Positions 15,971 to 24,405 of a stretch of 64,000 nucleotides of DNA are shown here, piece after piece; within the stretch, counting starts at the first letter, position 1, and the number at the start of each line of letters is the position of its first letter. A program made the translations under genes and the position numbers. This DNA comes from Micrococcales bacterium 72-143 (GTDB lineage: Bacteria; Actinomycetota; Actinomycetes; Actinomycetales; Microbacteriaceae). The notes under the pieces are model-generated. The model saw only the letters and a list, made by a program, of their open reading frames with translations, ran no database searches and was not told where the DNA came from. The stretch covers positions 186,001 through 250,000 of the forward strand of contig MKVM01000005.1 of the NCBI GenBank assembly GCA_001898835.1, written 5' to 3'.

Positions 15971-16124
15971 CCGCTGGTCGAGTGCCGCCGCGACAGCGGC
16001 GGTGTATCGAGACCCCCAGCACGCGCGACGCGCGAGGGCATGCATGCCCCGACGCCACCCGTGGTGCTGGGGGTTTCGATACGCGTCGCGTCGCTTTCGC
16101 GGCGCGGCGCTACTCAACCAGCGG
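15971..16124. repeat. REPIN-like element, copy B
   Basis: It has the same architecture as copy A. The outermost arms CCGCTGGTCGAGTGCC and GGCGCTACTCAACCAGCGG pair with each other, and the central part is almost identical to copy A for about 80 bases. It lies between the end of the MarR operon and the end of the crcB operon, where such repeats can act as bidirectional transcription or RNA-decay barriers. Confidence 0.8.
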
Positions 16125-16163
16125 AATGGAGGCGCTCGCGCCTCAACCGGCGAGAAGGGGGAG

Positions 16164-16541
16164 TCAGAGCGCCGCCCCGAGCCACAGCCCCAGGCCCGCG
16201 AGCGCCGTCGCCGCGACGAGCTGGCCGACGGCGTTGAGCAGCCCCGCCCCGAGGCGGCGCTCCTGCAGCAGCCGCACGGTCTCGAAGCTCGCGGTCGAGA
16301 ACGTCGTGTAGCCGCCGAGGAACCCGGTGCCGAGCGCCCACTGCCACTCCCCCGCGAGCACGCCCGAACCGACGAGCCCCACGAGCAGGCCGAGCAGGAA
16401 CGAGCCCGAGAGGTTGATCGTGAGGGTGCCCCACGGCATCCGGGCCCCGAACCGCGACCGCACGAGCCCGTCGAGCACGAAGCGCGCGACCGCGCCGACG
16501 CCCCCCGCGAGCGCCACGACGAGGAACAGCAGGGGTGTCAT
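16164..16541 (-). CDS. crcB: CrcB/Fluc fluoride channel subunit (second of pair)
   Basis: The 125-residue membrane protein has four hydrophobic helices. Family motifs are GGVGAVARFVLDGLV, TLTINLSGSFLLGLL (the conserved Asn) and TGFLGGYTTFSTASFE, the phenylalanine-box/TFST segment that lines the fluoride path in Fluc channels. It starts at an ATG overlapping the preceding crcB stop. Two adjacent crcB genes are common in Gram-positive bacteria and give heterodimeric channels. Expression would follow the upstream riboswitch. Confidence 0.9.
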   Translation of the reverse strand: MTPLLFLVVALAGGVGAVARFVLDGLVRSRFGARMPWGTLTINLSGSFLLGLLVGLVGSGVLAGEWQWALGTGFLGGYTTFSTASFETVRLLQERRLGAGLLNAVGQLVAATALAGLGLWLGAAL

Positions 16542-17068
16542 CCGGCCGCCTCCGAGGTACCGCCGAAGCGGGCGCGGTGCGCGGCCGCCGCGAGCAGGAT
16601 GCCGGCCGTCGTCGCGAGCGCCCCCACGACCACGGTCCCGAGCGCGTACGCCGCCCCGAGCCATCCGTGGCCGGCGCCGAACAGCGACGCGGTGTCGGTG
16701 GCGAGGGCGCTGTAGGTCGTGAAGCCACCCATGAAGCCGGTGCCGAGCAGCAGCCGCAGCGTGCGGCGGATGCCGTGGTCGGGTCCGCGGCGCACGAGCG
16801 CCTCGAGCAGCACCCCGAGCAGGAACGCTCCCGCGAGGTTGGCGGCGAGGATCGCCCAGGGCACGCCCCCGGTCGGCGGGATCAGAAGGCCGAGCCCCTC
16901 GCGCGCCGCCGTGCCGACGGCACCGCCCGCGAACACGACCCCGAGGTACGCGGGCCGCAGGTGCACCGGCGCGGGCGGGCCGGGCGGCGCCTCGGCGACC
17001 TCGACATCCGGATCGAGCGGCAGCTCGGCGAACTCGTCGTCCGAGGCGGATGCGGGGGTGGCGGACAT
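16538..17068 (-). CDS. crcB: CrcB/Fluc fluoride channel subunit (first of pair, N-terminally extended)
   Basis: The 176-residue protein has a hydrophilic, acidic N-terminal extension of about 45 residues before the first membrane helix. The standard core follows: GGAVGTAAREGLGLL, ILAANLAGAFLLGVL and TGFMGGFTTYSALATD. The conserved Asn and the TTYS segment are intact. GGAG sits four bases before the ATG, directly after a hairpin that can sequester it. With the overlapping second gene it should form a dual-topology channel exporting fluoride. Confidence 0.88.
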   Translation of the reverse strand: MSATPASASDDEFAELPLDPDVEVAEAPPGPPAPVHLRPAYLGVVFAGGAVGTAAREGLGLLIPPTGGVPWAILAANLAGAFLLGVLLEALVRRGPDHGIRRTLRLLLGTGFMGGFTTYSALATDTASLFGAGHGWLGAAYALGTVVVGALATTAGILLAAAAHRARFGGTSEAAG

Positions 17069-17078
17069 GTGGCTCCTT

Positions 17079-17165
17079 CCCTACCGGCGCGAGGGCAGGC
17101 TCGCGCTCACCGGTAGGGACTGTTGTCGGAGATCCGAGGTTGGGGACGGCCAGCCCCACGGCCGT
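17079..17165 (-). ncRNA. Candidate fluoride (crcB) riboswitch and its expression hairpin
   Basis: Read on the minus strand, GGGG-CUGGCCGU-CCCC followed by AACC, a small stem UCGG-AUCU-CCGA and then a segment ending CCCUAC follows the fluoride aptamer layout (stem P1 with an NUGG loop, AACC joiner, P3, 3' CCUAC). The CCCUAC end is also the 5' arm of a perfect hairpin, CCCUACCGG (17118-17110) with CCGGUAGGG (17087-17079). That hairpin abuts the GGAG of the first crcB gene. Aptamer folding would break it, giving fluoride-induced expression. The segment between P3 and CCUAC is diverged from consensus. Confidence 0.6.
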
Positions 17166-17238
17166 GCCGCGACATGCGCGACCTGTCGATGGTAGCGCGG
17201 CTCGACCGGCGGGGCGTGGAACGGGGCTCAGCATCGCG

Positions 17239-17269
17239 GTACTACTCCGGTAGCATCGGAGTATGACCA
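17239..17269 (+). promoter_or_regulatory. Leaderless promoter and operator of the RHH/MazF pair
   Basis: The palindrome GGTACTACTCCG-gtagcat-CGGAGTATGACC (10 of 12 positions match) surrounds the -10 hexamer TAGCAT (17251-17256), which ends seven bases before the ATG at 17263. The start codon lies inside the right arm. This is the expected target of the RHH antitoxin. Confidence 0.65.
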
Positions 17270-17481
17270 GTGTGAAGGTGAGCGTCAGCATCCCGCCCGA
17301 CGACCTCGCCTACCTCGACACCCAGACGCTCGCGGGCCGCTACCCCAGCCGGTCGGCGGCGCTGCACGACGCGATCCGGATGCTGCGCGAGAGCGAGCTC
17401 GCGGACGCCTACGCGGAGGCGTTCGCCGAGTGGCGGGACGACGCGTGGGACGACGCGACGGCCGACGGGCTGGGCGCGTGA
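17263..17481 (+). CDS. Ribbon-helix-helix antitoxin of MazF
   Basis: The 72-residue protein has an RHH N-terminus: the strand VKVSVSIPPDDLAYLD and helices around SRSAALHDAIRMLRESELADAYAEAF, then an acidic tryptophan-rich tail (EWRDDAWDDATADGLG) suited to block a toxin groove. It overlaps the toxin start by GTGA. It differs from classical AbrB-fold MazE but is the usual MazF partner in actinobacteria. It begins directly at a leaderless promoter set in a palindrome. Confidence 0.85.
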   Translation: MTSVKVSVSIPPDDLAYLDTQTLAGRYPSRSAALHDAIRMLRESELADAYAEAFAEWRDDAWDDATADGLGA

Positions 17482-17840
17482 CGGATGCCGTGCTGCTCCG
17501 CCGGGGCGCGATCGTCATGGTGGACTTCGACCCGGCGATCGGCTCGGAGGCGGGACGAGCCCGTCCCGCGGTCATCGTGAGCAACAACGCCGCCAACGCA
17601 GCGGCCACCCGCGGCGGCGGGGTCGTGACGGTGGTGCCGCTCACGAGCAACACGAGCCGCGTCTACCCGTTCCAGGTGCTCCTGCCCGCGCACGCGACGG
17701 GTCTGCCTCGCGACTCGAAGGCGCAGGCGGAGCAGGTGCGCACGGTCGCGGTCTCGCGCATACGCTCCGCCACCGGGTGGACGACGACCGAGCTCATGCA
17801 CGAGCTCGACGCGGCGCTCCGGCGCCATCTCGCGTTGTAG
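17478..17840 (+). CDS. MazF/PemK-family endoribonuclease toxin
   Basis: The 120-residue protein starts at a GTG overlapping the antitoxin stop. The pattern RRGAIVMVDFDPAIGSEAGRARPAVIVSNN is the MazF/PemK N-terminal core. It continues with VTVVPLTSNTSRVYPFQVLLP, LPRDSKAQAEQVRTVAVSRI and a C-terminal helix MHELDAALRRHLAL. The conserved Arg-Pro and Thr-Ser positions of the active site are present, so it should cleave mRNA. The iron box of the next operon begins 19 bases after its stop. Confidence 0.88.
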   Translation: MTDAVLLRRGAIVMVDFDPAIGSEAGRARPAVIVSNNAANAAATRGGGVVTVVPLTSNTSRVYPFQVLLPAHATGLPRDSKAQAEQVRTVAVSRIRSATGWTTTELMHELDAALRRHLAL

Positions 17841-17858
17841 GCGGGTCTCGCCAGGAGG

Positions 17859-17877
17859 TAAGGTAAGCCTTACCAAC
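17859..17877 (+). promoter_or_regulatory. DtxR/IdeR-type iron box upstream of irtAB
   Basis: The 19-bp site beginning TAAGGTAAGCC matches the consensus TTAGGTTAGGCTAACCTAA at 13 of 19 positions and contains the near-palindrome GGTAAGCCTTACC. It lies 16 bases before the irtA start, so repression by iron-loaded DtxR/IdeR is likely. Confidence 0.75.
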
Positions 17878-17893
17878 CCGGAAGGCACCACCC

Positions 17894-20527
17894 ATGGCCC
17901 GCGGATTCCAGGGCGCCATCATGCGCGGCTTCGGCGCGCACGACCACCTCGCCACCGTCACCTCCACCGAGCACCTCGCCCCGCACTTCCTGCGGGTGCG
18001 GATGAACGCCCCGCGGCTCTTCGACGACGCCACGACCTCACCCACCGAGTGGGTGCGCATCTGGTTCCCCGACCCCGCGGGCGGAGACGCCGAGCACCAG
18101 CGCGCCTACACCTTCAGCGAGACCGACCCCGAGACGGGCGACTTCGCGTGCGACTTCGTGCTGCACGAGCCGGCCGGCCCGGCATCCGCGTGGGCCTCCG
18201 CCGCCCAGCCGGGCGACACGATCGTCGTCACCCCCTTCGGCTCCGACCGCGTCACGATCCCCGAGGAGCTGCCCGCGGGCTACCTGCTCGTCGGCGACTC
18301 GGCGTCGGTGCCCGCCATCAACTCGATCATCCGCGCGCTGCCGCCCGAGCTGCCGGTCGAGCTCTACCTCGAGCAGCACGACCCCGACGACGTGCTCATC
18401 CCGCTCGCCCCGCATCCGCGGCTCGCCGTGCACTGGGCGCCGCGCTCGGAGGGGACGGATGCGCTCGCAGCCGCGATCGAGGACCGCGACTGGACCGACT
18501 GGACCGCCTGGGGCGCGCCCGAATCCACGACGCTCAAGCACGTGCTGGCCCGGCTCAAGGGCGAGTTCGGGTTCCCGAAGACGGAGGTGAAGGCGCGCGC
18601 GTACTGGATCCATGGTCGCGCGATGGGGAAGCTGCGGGACGACCCGAAGCCGGCCGCGGAGGCTCCCGAGGCGCGCCCCCAGGCGGCGCCGGAGGGCGCG
18701 GCGGCCGAGCCGGTGGCCCCGAGACGCGGCGCGGCACGGCGCACCTCGACCACCTCGACCGGCTGGCGCTCGCAGGCGGGTTCGCGCCTCATCGCCCCGC
18801 TCAAGCCGACGTTCATCGCGGCCGGCGTGCTGCAGGGCCTCGTCACGCTCGTGCAGCTCGCGCCGTGGGTGCTGCTCGTCGAGCTGGCCCGCGTGCTCGT
18901 CACGGGCGGCGAGCCCGCCACGATGTGGGCGCTCGGCGTCGCGGCGGTCGTGCTGCTCGGCGTCGGCACCCTCCTCGAGACGGCCCTGCTGCTCTGGGTG
19001 CACGCCGTCGACGCGCGGTTCGCCCGCGGCATCCGCTCCCGCCTCACCGACAAGCTCGCCCGGCTGCCGCTCGGCTGGTTCGACGCGCGCGGCTCGGGCG
19101 GGGTCAAGAAGGTCGTCGACGACGACACCCTCGCCCTGCACTACCTCACGACCCACGCGGTGCCGGATGCGGTGGCCGCGGTCGTCGCGCCCCTCGCCGT
19201 GCTCGGCTACCTCTTCGTCGCCGACTGGCGCATCGCCCTCGTGCTGTTCGTGCCCGTGCTCGTCTACGTGTTCACGATGGCGGCGATGGTGTTCCAGTCC
19301 GGCCCGAAGATCGCCCAGGCCGGGCGCTGGGCCGAGCGCATGAATGCGGAGGCCGCGGGCTACCTCGAGGGCCAGCCGGTCGTGCGCGTCTTCGGCGGTG
19401 CCGCCGCGTCCACCTTCCGTCGCCGGCTCGATGGCTACATCGCCTTCCTCAACGAGTGGCAGCGGCCGTTCACGGGCAAGAAGACGGTCATGGACCTCGT
19501 CACCCGCCCCGCGACCTTCCTGTGGCTCATCTGCGGCATGGGCGTGCTGCTCGTCACGACGGGTGCGATGCAGCCGATCGGGCTCATCCCGTTCCTGCTG
19601 CTCGGCACGACCTTCGGCGCGCGGCTGCTCGGCATCGGCTACGGCCTCGGCGGTCTGCGCGACGGGCTGCAGGCCGCGCGCCGCATCCAGCTCGTGCTCG
19701 ACGAGCCCGAGCTCGGGGTGCGCGAGCCCGAGGAGGACGGCGCGGATGCGGGCCGAGCGGATGCGGGCCGGGCGGATGCGGGCCTCGTCGAGTTCGACCA
19801 CGTCACCTTCGGCTACCGCGCCGACGCCCCCGTGCTGCACGACGTCGAGCTGCGGCTCGAGCCCGGCACGGTCACCGCGATCGTCGGGCCGTCGGGCTCG
19901 GGCAAGTCGACGCTCGCCGCACTGCTCGCGCGGTTCCACGACGTGCAGGGCGGCGGCATCCGGCTGGACGGGCGGGACCTGCGCAGCCTCACCGCCGACG
20001 AGCTCTACGCGCGGCTCGGGTTCGTGTTCCAGAACCCGCAGCTCGTCGCCGGCACGGTGCACGACAACATCGCCCTCGGCTCCCCCGATGCCACGCGCGA
20101 GCGGGTGGAGCAGGCGGCGCGCGAGGCGCAGCTGCACGACCGCATCCTGCAGTTGCCGGACGGCTACGACACCCGCCTGGACGGCGCGTCGACCCTCTCG
20201 GGCGGCGAGCGCCAGCGGCTCGCCATCGCGCGGGCGCTGCTCTCCGACCCGGGCGTGCTCGTGCTCGACGAGGCGACGGCGTTCGCCGACCCCGAGTCGG
20301 AGTTCCTCGTGCAGCAGGCGCTCAGCCGCCTCACGCGGGGACGCACGGTGCTCGTGATCGCGCACCGCCTGCACACCGTGACGGCCGCCGACGCGATCGT
20401 CGTGCTCGAGCGCGGGCGCATCGTCGAGCGCGGCACGCACGACGCGCTGCTCGCGAAGGACGGCCGCTACCGGGCCCTGTGGCACGCTCGACCGGCCACC
20501 GCCGAGCCGGAGGGGGCGACCCGATGA
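17894..20527 (+). CDS. irtA: IrtA-like siderophore ABC importer with N-terminal siderophore-reductase domain
   Basis: The 877-residue protein joins a siderophore-interacting (SIP) FAD/NAD reductase domain at residues 1-245 to a type IV ABC exporter-fold half transporter. The SIP domain shows [37 protein letters not shown] and the C-terminal [18 protein letters not shown]. An Ala/Pro linker follows, then six membrane helices at about 300-590 and the ATPase domain at about 640-870 ([27 protein letters not shown]). This is the architecture of mycobacterial IrtA, which with IrtB imports and reduces iron-loaded siderophores despite its exporter fold. In the ATPase the usual SALD is AFAD. It is preceded by an iron box and coupled to irtB. 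Confidence 0.85.
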   Translation: MARGFQGAIMRGFGAHDHLATVTSTEHLAPHFLRVRMNAPRLFDDATTSPTEWVRIWFPDPAGGDAEHQRAYTFSETDPETGDFACDFVLHEPAGPASAWASAAQPGDTIVVTPFGSDRVTIPEELPAGYLLVGDSASVPAINSIIRALPPELPVELYLEQHDPDDVLIPLAPHPRLAVHWAPRSEGTDALAAAIEDRDWTDWTAWGAPESTTLKHVLARLKGEFGFPKTEVKARAYWIHGRAMGKLRDDPKPAAEAPEARPQAAPEGAAAEPVAPRRGAARRTSTTSTGWRSQAGSRLIAPLKPTFIAAGVLQGLVTLVQLAPWVLLVELARVLVTGGEPATMWALGVAAVVLLGVGTLLETALLLWVHAVDARFARGIRSRLTDKLARLPLGWFDARGSGGVKKVVDDDTLALHYLTTHAVPDAVAAVVAPLAVLGYLFVADWRIALVLFVPVLVYVFTMAAMVFQSGPKIAQAGRWAERMNAEAAGYLEGQPVVRVFGGAAASTFRRRLDGYIAFLNEWQRPFTGKKTVMDLVTRPATFLWLICGMGVLLVTTGAMQPIGLIPFLLLGTTFGARLLGIGYGLGGLRDGLQAARRIQLVLDEPELGVREPEEDGADAGRADAGRADAGLVEFDHVTFGYRADAPVLHDVELRLEPGTVTAIVGPSGSGKSTLAALLARFHDVQGGGIRLDGRDLRSLTADELYARLGFVFQNPQLVAGTVHDNIALGSPDATRERVEQAAREAQLHDRILQLPDGYDTRLDGASTLSGGERQRLAIARALLSDPGVLVLDEATAFADPESEFLVQQALSRLTRGRTVLVIAHRLHTVTAADAIVVLERGRIVERGTHDALLAKDGRYRALWHARPATAEPEGATR

Positions 20528-22266
20528 TCCGCACGCTGCTCGCCCTCATGCCCGCGCACGCGCGCGGTCGCATCGCGCTGTACGCAGTGCTCTCGGTACT
20601 CTCGGTCGCGATCCGCGCGACCGGGGCGGTGCTGCTCGTGCCGCTCGTCGCCGCGCTCTTCGGGCCGGATCCGGCCCGCGCCTGGCCGTGGTTCCTCGGC
20701 CTCACGGGCGCGACCGTGCTCGCCTGGACCATCGACACGGTGCTCTCCCGGCTCGGCTTCGAGCTGGGCTTCGCGCTGCTCGACTCCGCCCAGCACGAGG
20801 TCGCCGACCGCCTGACGCGTGTGCGGATGTCGTGGTTCGACGCCGCCAACACGGCGCAGGCGCGGCAGGCGATCGCCACCGCCGGGCCCGACCTCGTGGG
20901 CCTCGTCGCCAACCTCATGACCCCGCTCGTGAACGCGCTGCTGCTCCCCGTCGCGCTCGGCCTCGCGCTGCTCGCGGTCGCCCCGCCGCTCGGCGTCGTC
21001 GCGCTCGTCGCCGTGCCGGTGCTGCTGCTCGCGCTGTGGGGCTCGGGACGCATCACCCGCCGGGCGGATGCCGAGGCCGCCGCGAGCAACACGGAGCTCA
21101 CCGAGAGCCTCGTCGAGTTCGCCCGCACCCAGGCGGCGCTGCGCGCGGCCCGCCGCGTCGACGCCGAGCGCAGCCGCACCGGCGCCGCGATCGCCGCGCA
21201 GCACGGTGCCATCGTGCGGCTCCTGCTGCTGCAGATCCCGGGGCAGGTGCTGTTCGGCGTGGCCGCCCAGCTCACGCTCCTCGCCCTCGCGGGCACGGCG
21301 GCGTGGCTGGGTGTGAGTGGCGCCGTCAGCGCGCCGGAGGCGGTCGCGCTCGTCGTCGTCATCGCGCGGTACCTCGAGCCCGTCACGACGCTGGGCCAGC
21401 TCGCGCCCGCACTCGAGGGGGTCACCGCGACGCTGCGCCGCATGCGCGTCGTCGTCGAGGCGCCCGTCGGCGGCACGGCGGGCACCGCATCCGAGGTGCC
21501 GGACACCGCCCCGCGCGTCGCGCTCGAGGGCGTCACCGTGCGGCACGGCGCGACGACCGTGCTCGACGGCTTCGACCTCGTGCTCGAACCGGGCACGACG
21601 ACGGCGATCGTCGGGCCGTCGGGAGCCGGCAAGACCACGGTGCTGGGCGTCATCGCGGGGCTCGTCGAGCCGGATGCGGGGCGCCTGACGGTCGACGGCC
21701 GCGACGTGCGCGAGCTCGACGCCGACGCGCGCCGGGCGCTCGTGAGCGTCGTGTTCCAGCATCCGTACCTCTTCGACGGCGGCGTGCACGACAACGTGCG
21801 CGTCGGCGACCCGTCGGCGGACGAGGATACGGTGGCGGCCGCGCTCGCGCTGGCCCGCGTCGACGAGGTGGTGGCGCGGCTGCCTGAGGGCTCCGCCACG
21901 CGGGTCGGCGAGGGCGGCTCGATGCTGTCGGGCGGTGAGCGTCAGCGCGTGTCGATCGCGCGCGCCGTGCTGAAGCCCGCGCCCGTGCTGCTCATCGACG
22001 AGGCCACCTCGGCGCTCGACACCGAGAACGAGGCGGCCGTCGTCGCGGCGATCGCCGACGACCCGCGACCGCGCACCCGCGTGATCGTCGCCCACCGCCT
22101 CGCGAGCATCGCCCACGCCGACCGGGTCGTGTTCCTCGAGCGGGGACGCATCGTCGAGGACGGCTCCCCCGCCGAGCTCGACGCGGCTGGCGGGCGCTTC
22201 GCCGAGTTCTGGGCGCAGCAGCGCGCGGCGGCGGAGTGGGTGCTGGGCGGCACCCCGAGCCGCTAG
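20524..22266 (+). CDS. irtB: IrtB-like ABC half transporter
   Basis: The 580-residue protein overlaps the irtA stop (ATGA). It has a short N-terminus, six membrane helices over about the first 310 residues, and an ATPase domain with GPSGAGKTT (about residue 363), the Q-loop VVFQHPYLF, signature [15 protein letters not shown] and [11 protein letters not shown]. Its length equals mycobacterial IrtB. It should form the heterodimer with IrtA in the inner membrane. Its stop codon TAG lies inside the left terminal repeat of the palindromic element that follows, so the element's arrival may have set the C-terminus. Confidence 0.85.
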   Translation: MIRTLLALMPAHARGRIALYAVLSVLSVAIRATGAVLLVPLVAALFGPDPARAWPWFLGLTGATVLAWTIDTVLSRLGFELGFALLDSAQHEVADRLTRVRMSWFDAANTAQARQAIATAGPDLVGLVANLMTPLVNALLLPVALGLALLAVAPPLGVVALVAVPVLLLALWGSGRITRRADAEAAASNTELTESLVEFARTQAALRAARRVDAERSRTGAAIAAQHGAIVRLLLLQIPGQVLFGVAAQLTLLALAGTAAWLGVSGAVSAPEAVALVVVIARYLEPVTTLGQLAPALEGVTATLRRMRVVVEAPVGGTAGTASEVPDTAPRVALEGVTVRHGATTVLDGFDLVLEPGTTTAIVGPSGAGKTTVLGVIAGLVEPDAGRLTVDGRDVRELDADARRALVSVVFQHPYLFDGGVHDNVRVGDPSADEDTVAAALALARVDEVVARLPEGSATRVGEGGSMLSGGERQRVSIARAVLKPAPVLLIDEATSALDTENEAAVVAAIADDPRPRTRVIVAHRLASIAHADRVVFLERGRIVEDGSPAELDAAGGRFAEFWAQQRAAAEWVLGGTPSR

Positions 22267-22428
22267 GGGGTGTCTGACAAACCCGCGCCCGGACGAGGAC
22301 GCCGCCGGTCGGCGCGATCGCAAGGCGGAAGAGGAGTCGATAGCGGCGCTATCGGCGACGATGACAACGCCGCGAGCGCGCCGACCGGCGACGCCGCAGC
22401 GGGTGGGGGTTTGTCAGACACGCCCTAG
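22263..22428. repeat. 166-bp inverted-repeat (MITE-like) element between convergent genes
   Basis: Terminal arms CTAGGGGGTGTCTGACAAACCC (22263-22284) and its complement (22407-22428) match at 21 of 22 positions. Inside are further symmetric pieces: GCCGGTCGGCGCG facing CGCGCCGACCGGC, and the centre GTCGATAGCGGCGCTATCGGC. It codes for nothing. The stop codons of irtB and of the convergent AhpD-like gene both fall in its arms (CTAG at each edge). It could fold into one long hairpin and act as a bidirectional terminator. Confidence 0.8.
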
Positions 22429-22931
22429 GCCGACGCGGCGCCGGAGCTCCGCAGCCGCGGGCTCCAGCACCGGGCCGTCACGCCGATCGCGTTCCACGCG
22501 TTGATCGTCACGATGAGCGCGAGGAGCGCGGCCAGCTGCGCCTCGGTGAAGTGGGCTCGGGCCTCCTCGACGACCGACTCCGGCACATGGGTCTCCGAGA
22601 GCCGGGTCACCGATTCGGTGAGGCGCAGGGCCGCACGCTCGGCGGCGGTGAAGAACGGCGAGTCCTCCCAGATCGCGACGGCGTGGATGCGCTGCGTCAC
22701 GACCCCGTGCTCCGCGGCGTCGCGGGAGTGCAGGTCGACGCAGTACGCGCATCCGTTCAGCTGCGACGCCCGCAGCCTCATCAGCTCGCGCAGCCCCGCG
22801 TCGATGCCGGCACGGTCGGCTTCGCCCTCGGCGGCGTCGTGCAGTGCGGTCACCGCCCGCGAAAAGACCGGGGCGAGCGCATCGAAGTCGAAGCGCTGCG
22901 GGATGGTAACGAGGTCGGAGGTGTTGGTCAT
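22425..22931 (-). CDS. AhpD-like/carboxymuconolactone decarboxylase family protein
   Basis: The 168-residue cytoplasmic protein has the AhpD core LMRLRASQLNGCAYCVDLHSRDA, with the redox CxxC pair and the downstream histidine, then helices TAAERAALRLTESVTRL and LALIVTINAWNAIGV. Such proteins reduce peroxidases or act as peroxidases themselves. The ATG is preceded by TAGCCT at exactly -12 to -7, so the mRNA is probably leaderless. It is divergent from a MocR-type regulator 46 bp away, which likely controls it. Confidence 0.85.
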   Translation of the reverse strand: MTNTSDLVTIPQRFDFDALAPVFSRAVTALHDAAEGEADRAGIDAGLRELMRLRASQLNGCAYCVDLHSRDAAEHGVVTQRIHAVAIWEDSPFFTAAERAALRLTESVTRLSETHVPESVVEEARAHFTEAQLAALLALIVTINAWNAIGVTARCWSPRLRSSGAASA

Positions 22932-22977
22932 GACCTCAGGCTAGAACCGCATTGGCTCGGTGCTATGGTGCGATTCT
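22932..22977. promoter_or_regulatory. Divergent promoter region of AhpD-like and MocR genes
   Basis: Only 46 bp separate the two starts. The minus-strand -10 is TAGCCT (22943-22938). A plus-strand -10 candidate is TATGGT (22964-22969), which puts the start point about two bases before the GTG. The motif ATTGGCTCGGTGCTATGG resembles the direct-repeat sites bound by MocR/PdxR regulators, but I cannot define the half-sites firmly. Confidence 0.5.
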
Positions 22978-24396
22978 GTGACGGATGACTGGGCCAATTC
23001 CCGCGCGGAGCCCGGACTCGACCTGCACCTCGAGCTCCCCCGCGGCGGCAAGACGGAGGCGCTCGCCGCCGCGATCCGCGGCGCGGTGCGCGAGGGCCGG
23101 CTGGCCCCCGGCACGCGGCTCCCGCCGTCCCGCTCCCTCGCCCGCGACCTGGGTGTCGCCCGCAACACGATCGCCGAGGTCTACGGCCTGCTGACCGCCG
23201 AGGGCTGGCTGCTCGCCCGGACCGGCGCGGGCACCTGGGTCGGGCCCCGGCCGGATGCCGCCGCACCCCCGCGCGGCGTCGAGCCGTGGATCGTGCCGCC
23301 TCTCGACCTGCGCGGCGGCATCCCCGATGCGAGCGCCTTCCCGCGCACCGAGTGGGCGGCCGCCGTGCGCCGTGCCGCGCAGACCGCCTCGGCGGCCGAG
23401 CTCGGCTACCCGCCGCCACTCGGCCTCCCGGTCGCGCGCGAGGCGCTCGCCGACTACCTCGCCCGGGCCCGCGGCGTGCACGCGAGCCCGGCGCGGGTTG
23501 CCGTCGGGCGCGGCTTCGGCGACCTGCTCGCGGTCACCGCGCGGGCGCTGCACGCTGGGGGCGCCCGCACGGTCGCCGTCGAGGAGTACGGCCACCAGTC
23601 GCACCGCGACATCCTCTCGGCGGCCGGGCTGTGCATCCGTCCGCTCACCGTCGATGGCGACGGCGCCGTGATCGACGAGCTCGACGCGGATGTCGTGCTC
23701 CTCACCCCCGCCCACCAGTTCCCGACCGGCGTGCCGCTCTCCCCCTCCCGGCGCGCCGCGGTCGTCGACTGGGCGCGCCGCGCGGGCGGCACGATCATCG
23801 AGGACGACTACGACGGCGAGTTCCGCTACGACTTCCGCGCCATCGGGGCGCTCCAGGCGCTGGCCCCCGAGCACGTCGTCTACCTCGGCACCGCGAGCAA
23901 GTCGCTCGCCCCAGCGATCGGCATGGGCTGGGCCGTCGTGCCCGACCGGATGCTGGAGAGCCTCGCGGAGGCGCGCCTACCGCTCGGGCGCGGCGCCGAC
24001 CCGCTCACCCAGCGCGCGCTCGCCGACTTCATCGCGGGTCACCACTACGACCGGCACGTGCGCCGGCAGCGCGCCGCCTACCGCGCCCGGCGGGAGTCGC
24101 TCGCGGACGCGCTCGCCGACATCCCGGGCGCGCGGCTCGGCGGGCTCGCGGCGGGCCTGCAGTGCGTCGTCGAGCTGCCGGCCGACGTGAGCGAGGCGGA
24201 GGTCGTGGCCGCGACGGCCCGAGAGGGCGTCGGCCTGCAGGGCCTAGCCTCCTACCTGCCCGCGGGCCGGGCGTCGCGTCGCGGGCCGGCGCTCGTGGTC
24301 GGCTACGGCGCGCCGCCCGAGCACCTCGTCGGCGAGGCGTTCGCGGCAATCGCGAACGCCATCCGCTTCGCGCCCCGCGCCCCCGGCCGCGGTTAG
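22978..24396 (+). CDS. MocR/PdxR-type GntR regulator with aminotransferase domain
   Basis: The 472-residue protein starts at the GTG giving MTDDWANSRAEPG. Residues 15-85 form a GntR winged helix (AIRGAVREGRLAPGTRLPPSRSLARDLGVARNTIAEVYGLLTAEG). The rest is a fold-type I aminotransferase-like domain with the PLP lysine in GTASKSLAPAIGMGW and the PLP aspartate-tyrosine region EDDYDGEFRYD. MocR proteins use PLP or an adduct as effector and usually activate a divergent gene, here the AhpD-like one. It is not an enzyme in practice. Confidence 0.88.
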   Translation: MTDDWANSRAEPGLDLHLELPRGGKTEALAAAIRGAVREGRLAPGTRLPPSRSLARDLGVARNTIAEVYGLLTAEGWLLARTGAGTWVGPRPDAAAPPRGVEPWIVPPLDLRGGIPDASAFPRTEWAAAVRRAAQTASAAELGYPPPLGLPVAREALADYLARARGVHASPARVAVGRGFGDLLAVTARALHAGGARTVAVEEYGHQSHRDILSAAGLCIRPLTVDGDGAVIDELDADVVLLTPAHQFPTGVPLSPSRRAAVVDWARRAGGTIIEDDYDGEFRYDFRAIGALQALAPEHVVYLGTASKSLAPAIGMGWAVVPDRMLESLAEARLPLGRGADPLTQRALADFIAGHHYDRHVRRQRAAYRARRESLADALADIPGARLGGLAAGLQCVVELPADVSEAEVVAATAREGVGLQGLASYLPAGRASRRGPALVVGYGAPPEHLVGEAFAAIANAIRFAPRAPGRG

Positions 24397-24405
24397 TCTC
24401 GGATC

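Larger units (their letters stand above)
15730..16163. other. 434-bp intergenic region carrying REPIN-like repeats
   Basis: No gene is credible here. The region holds two long palindromic elements listed separately and a partial copy of the left end at about 15737-15757 (CCGCCGGTCGAGTGGTGCCGC). The remaining 50 bp between the elements (15920-15970) shows nothing recognisable. It separates the MarR gene from the end of the convergent crcB gene. Confidence 0.75.

Noticed and set aside
18049-22266. A very long plus-strand open frame (about 1400 codons) across irtA and irtB
   Set aside because: Up to the end of irtA it is an out-of-frame reading with Arg/Pro-rich nonsense composition. Only its last 580 codons are real, as irtB.
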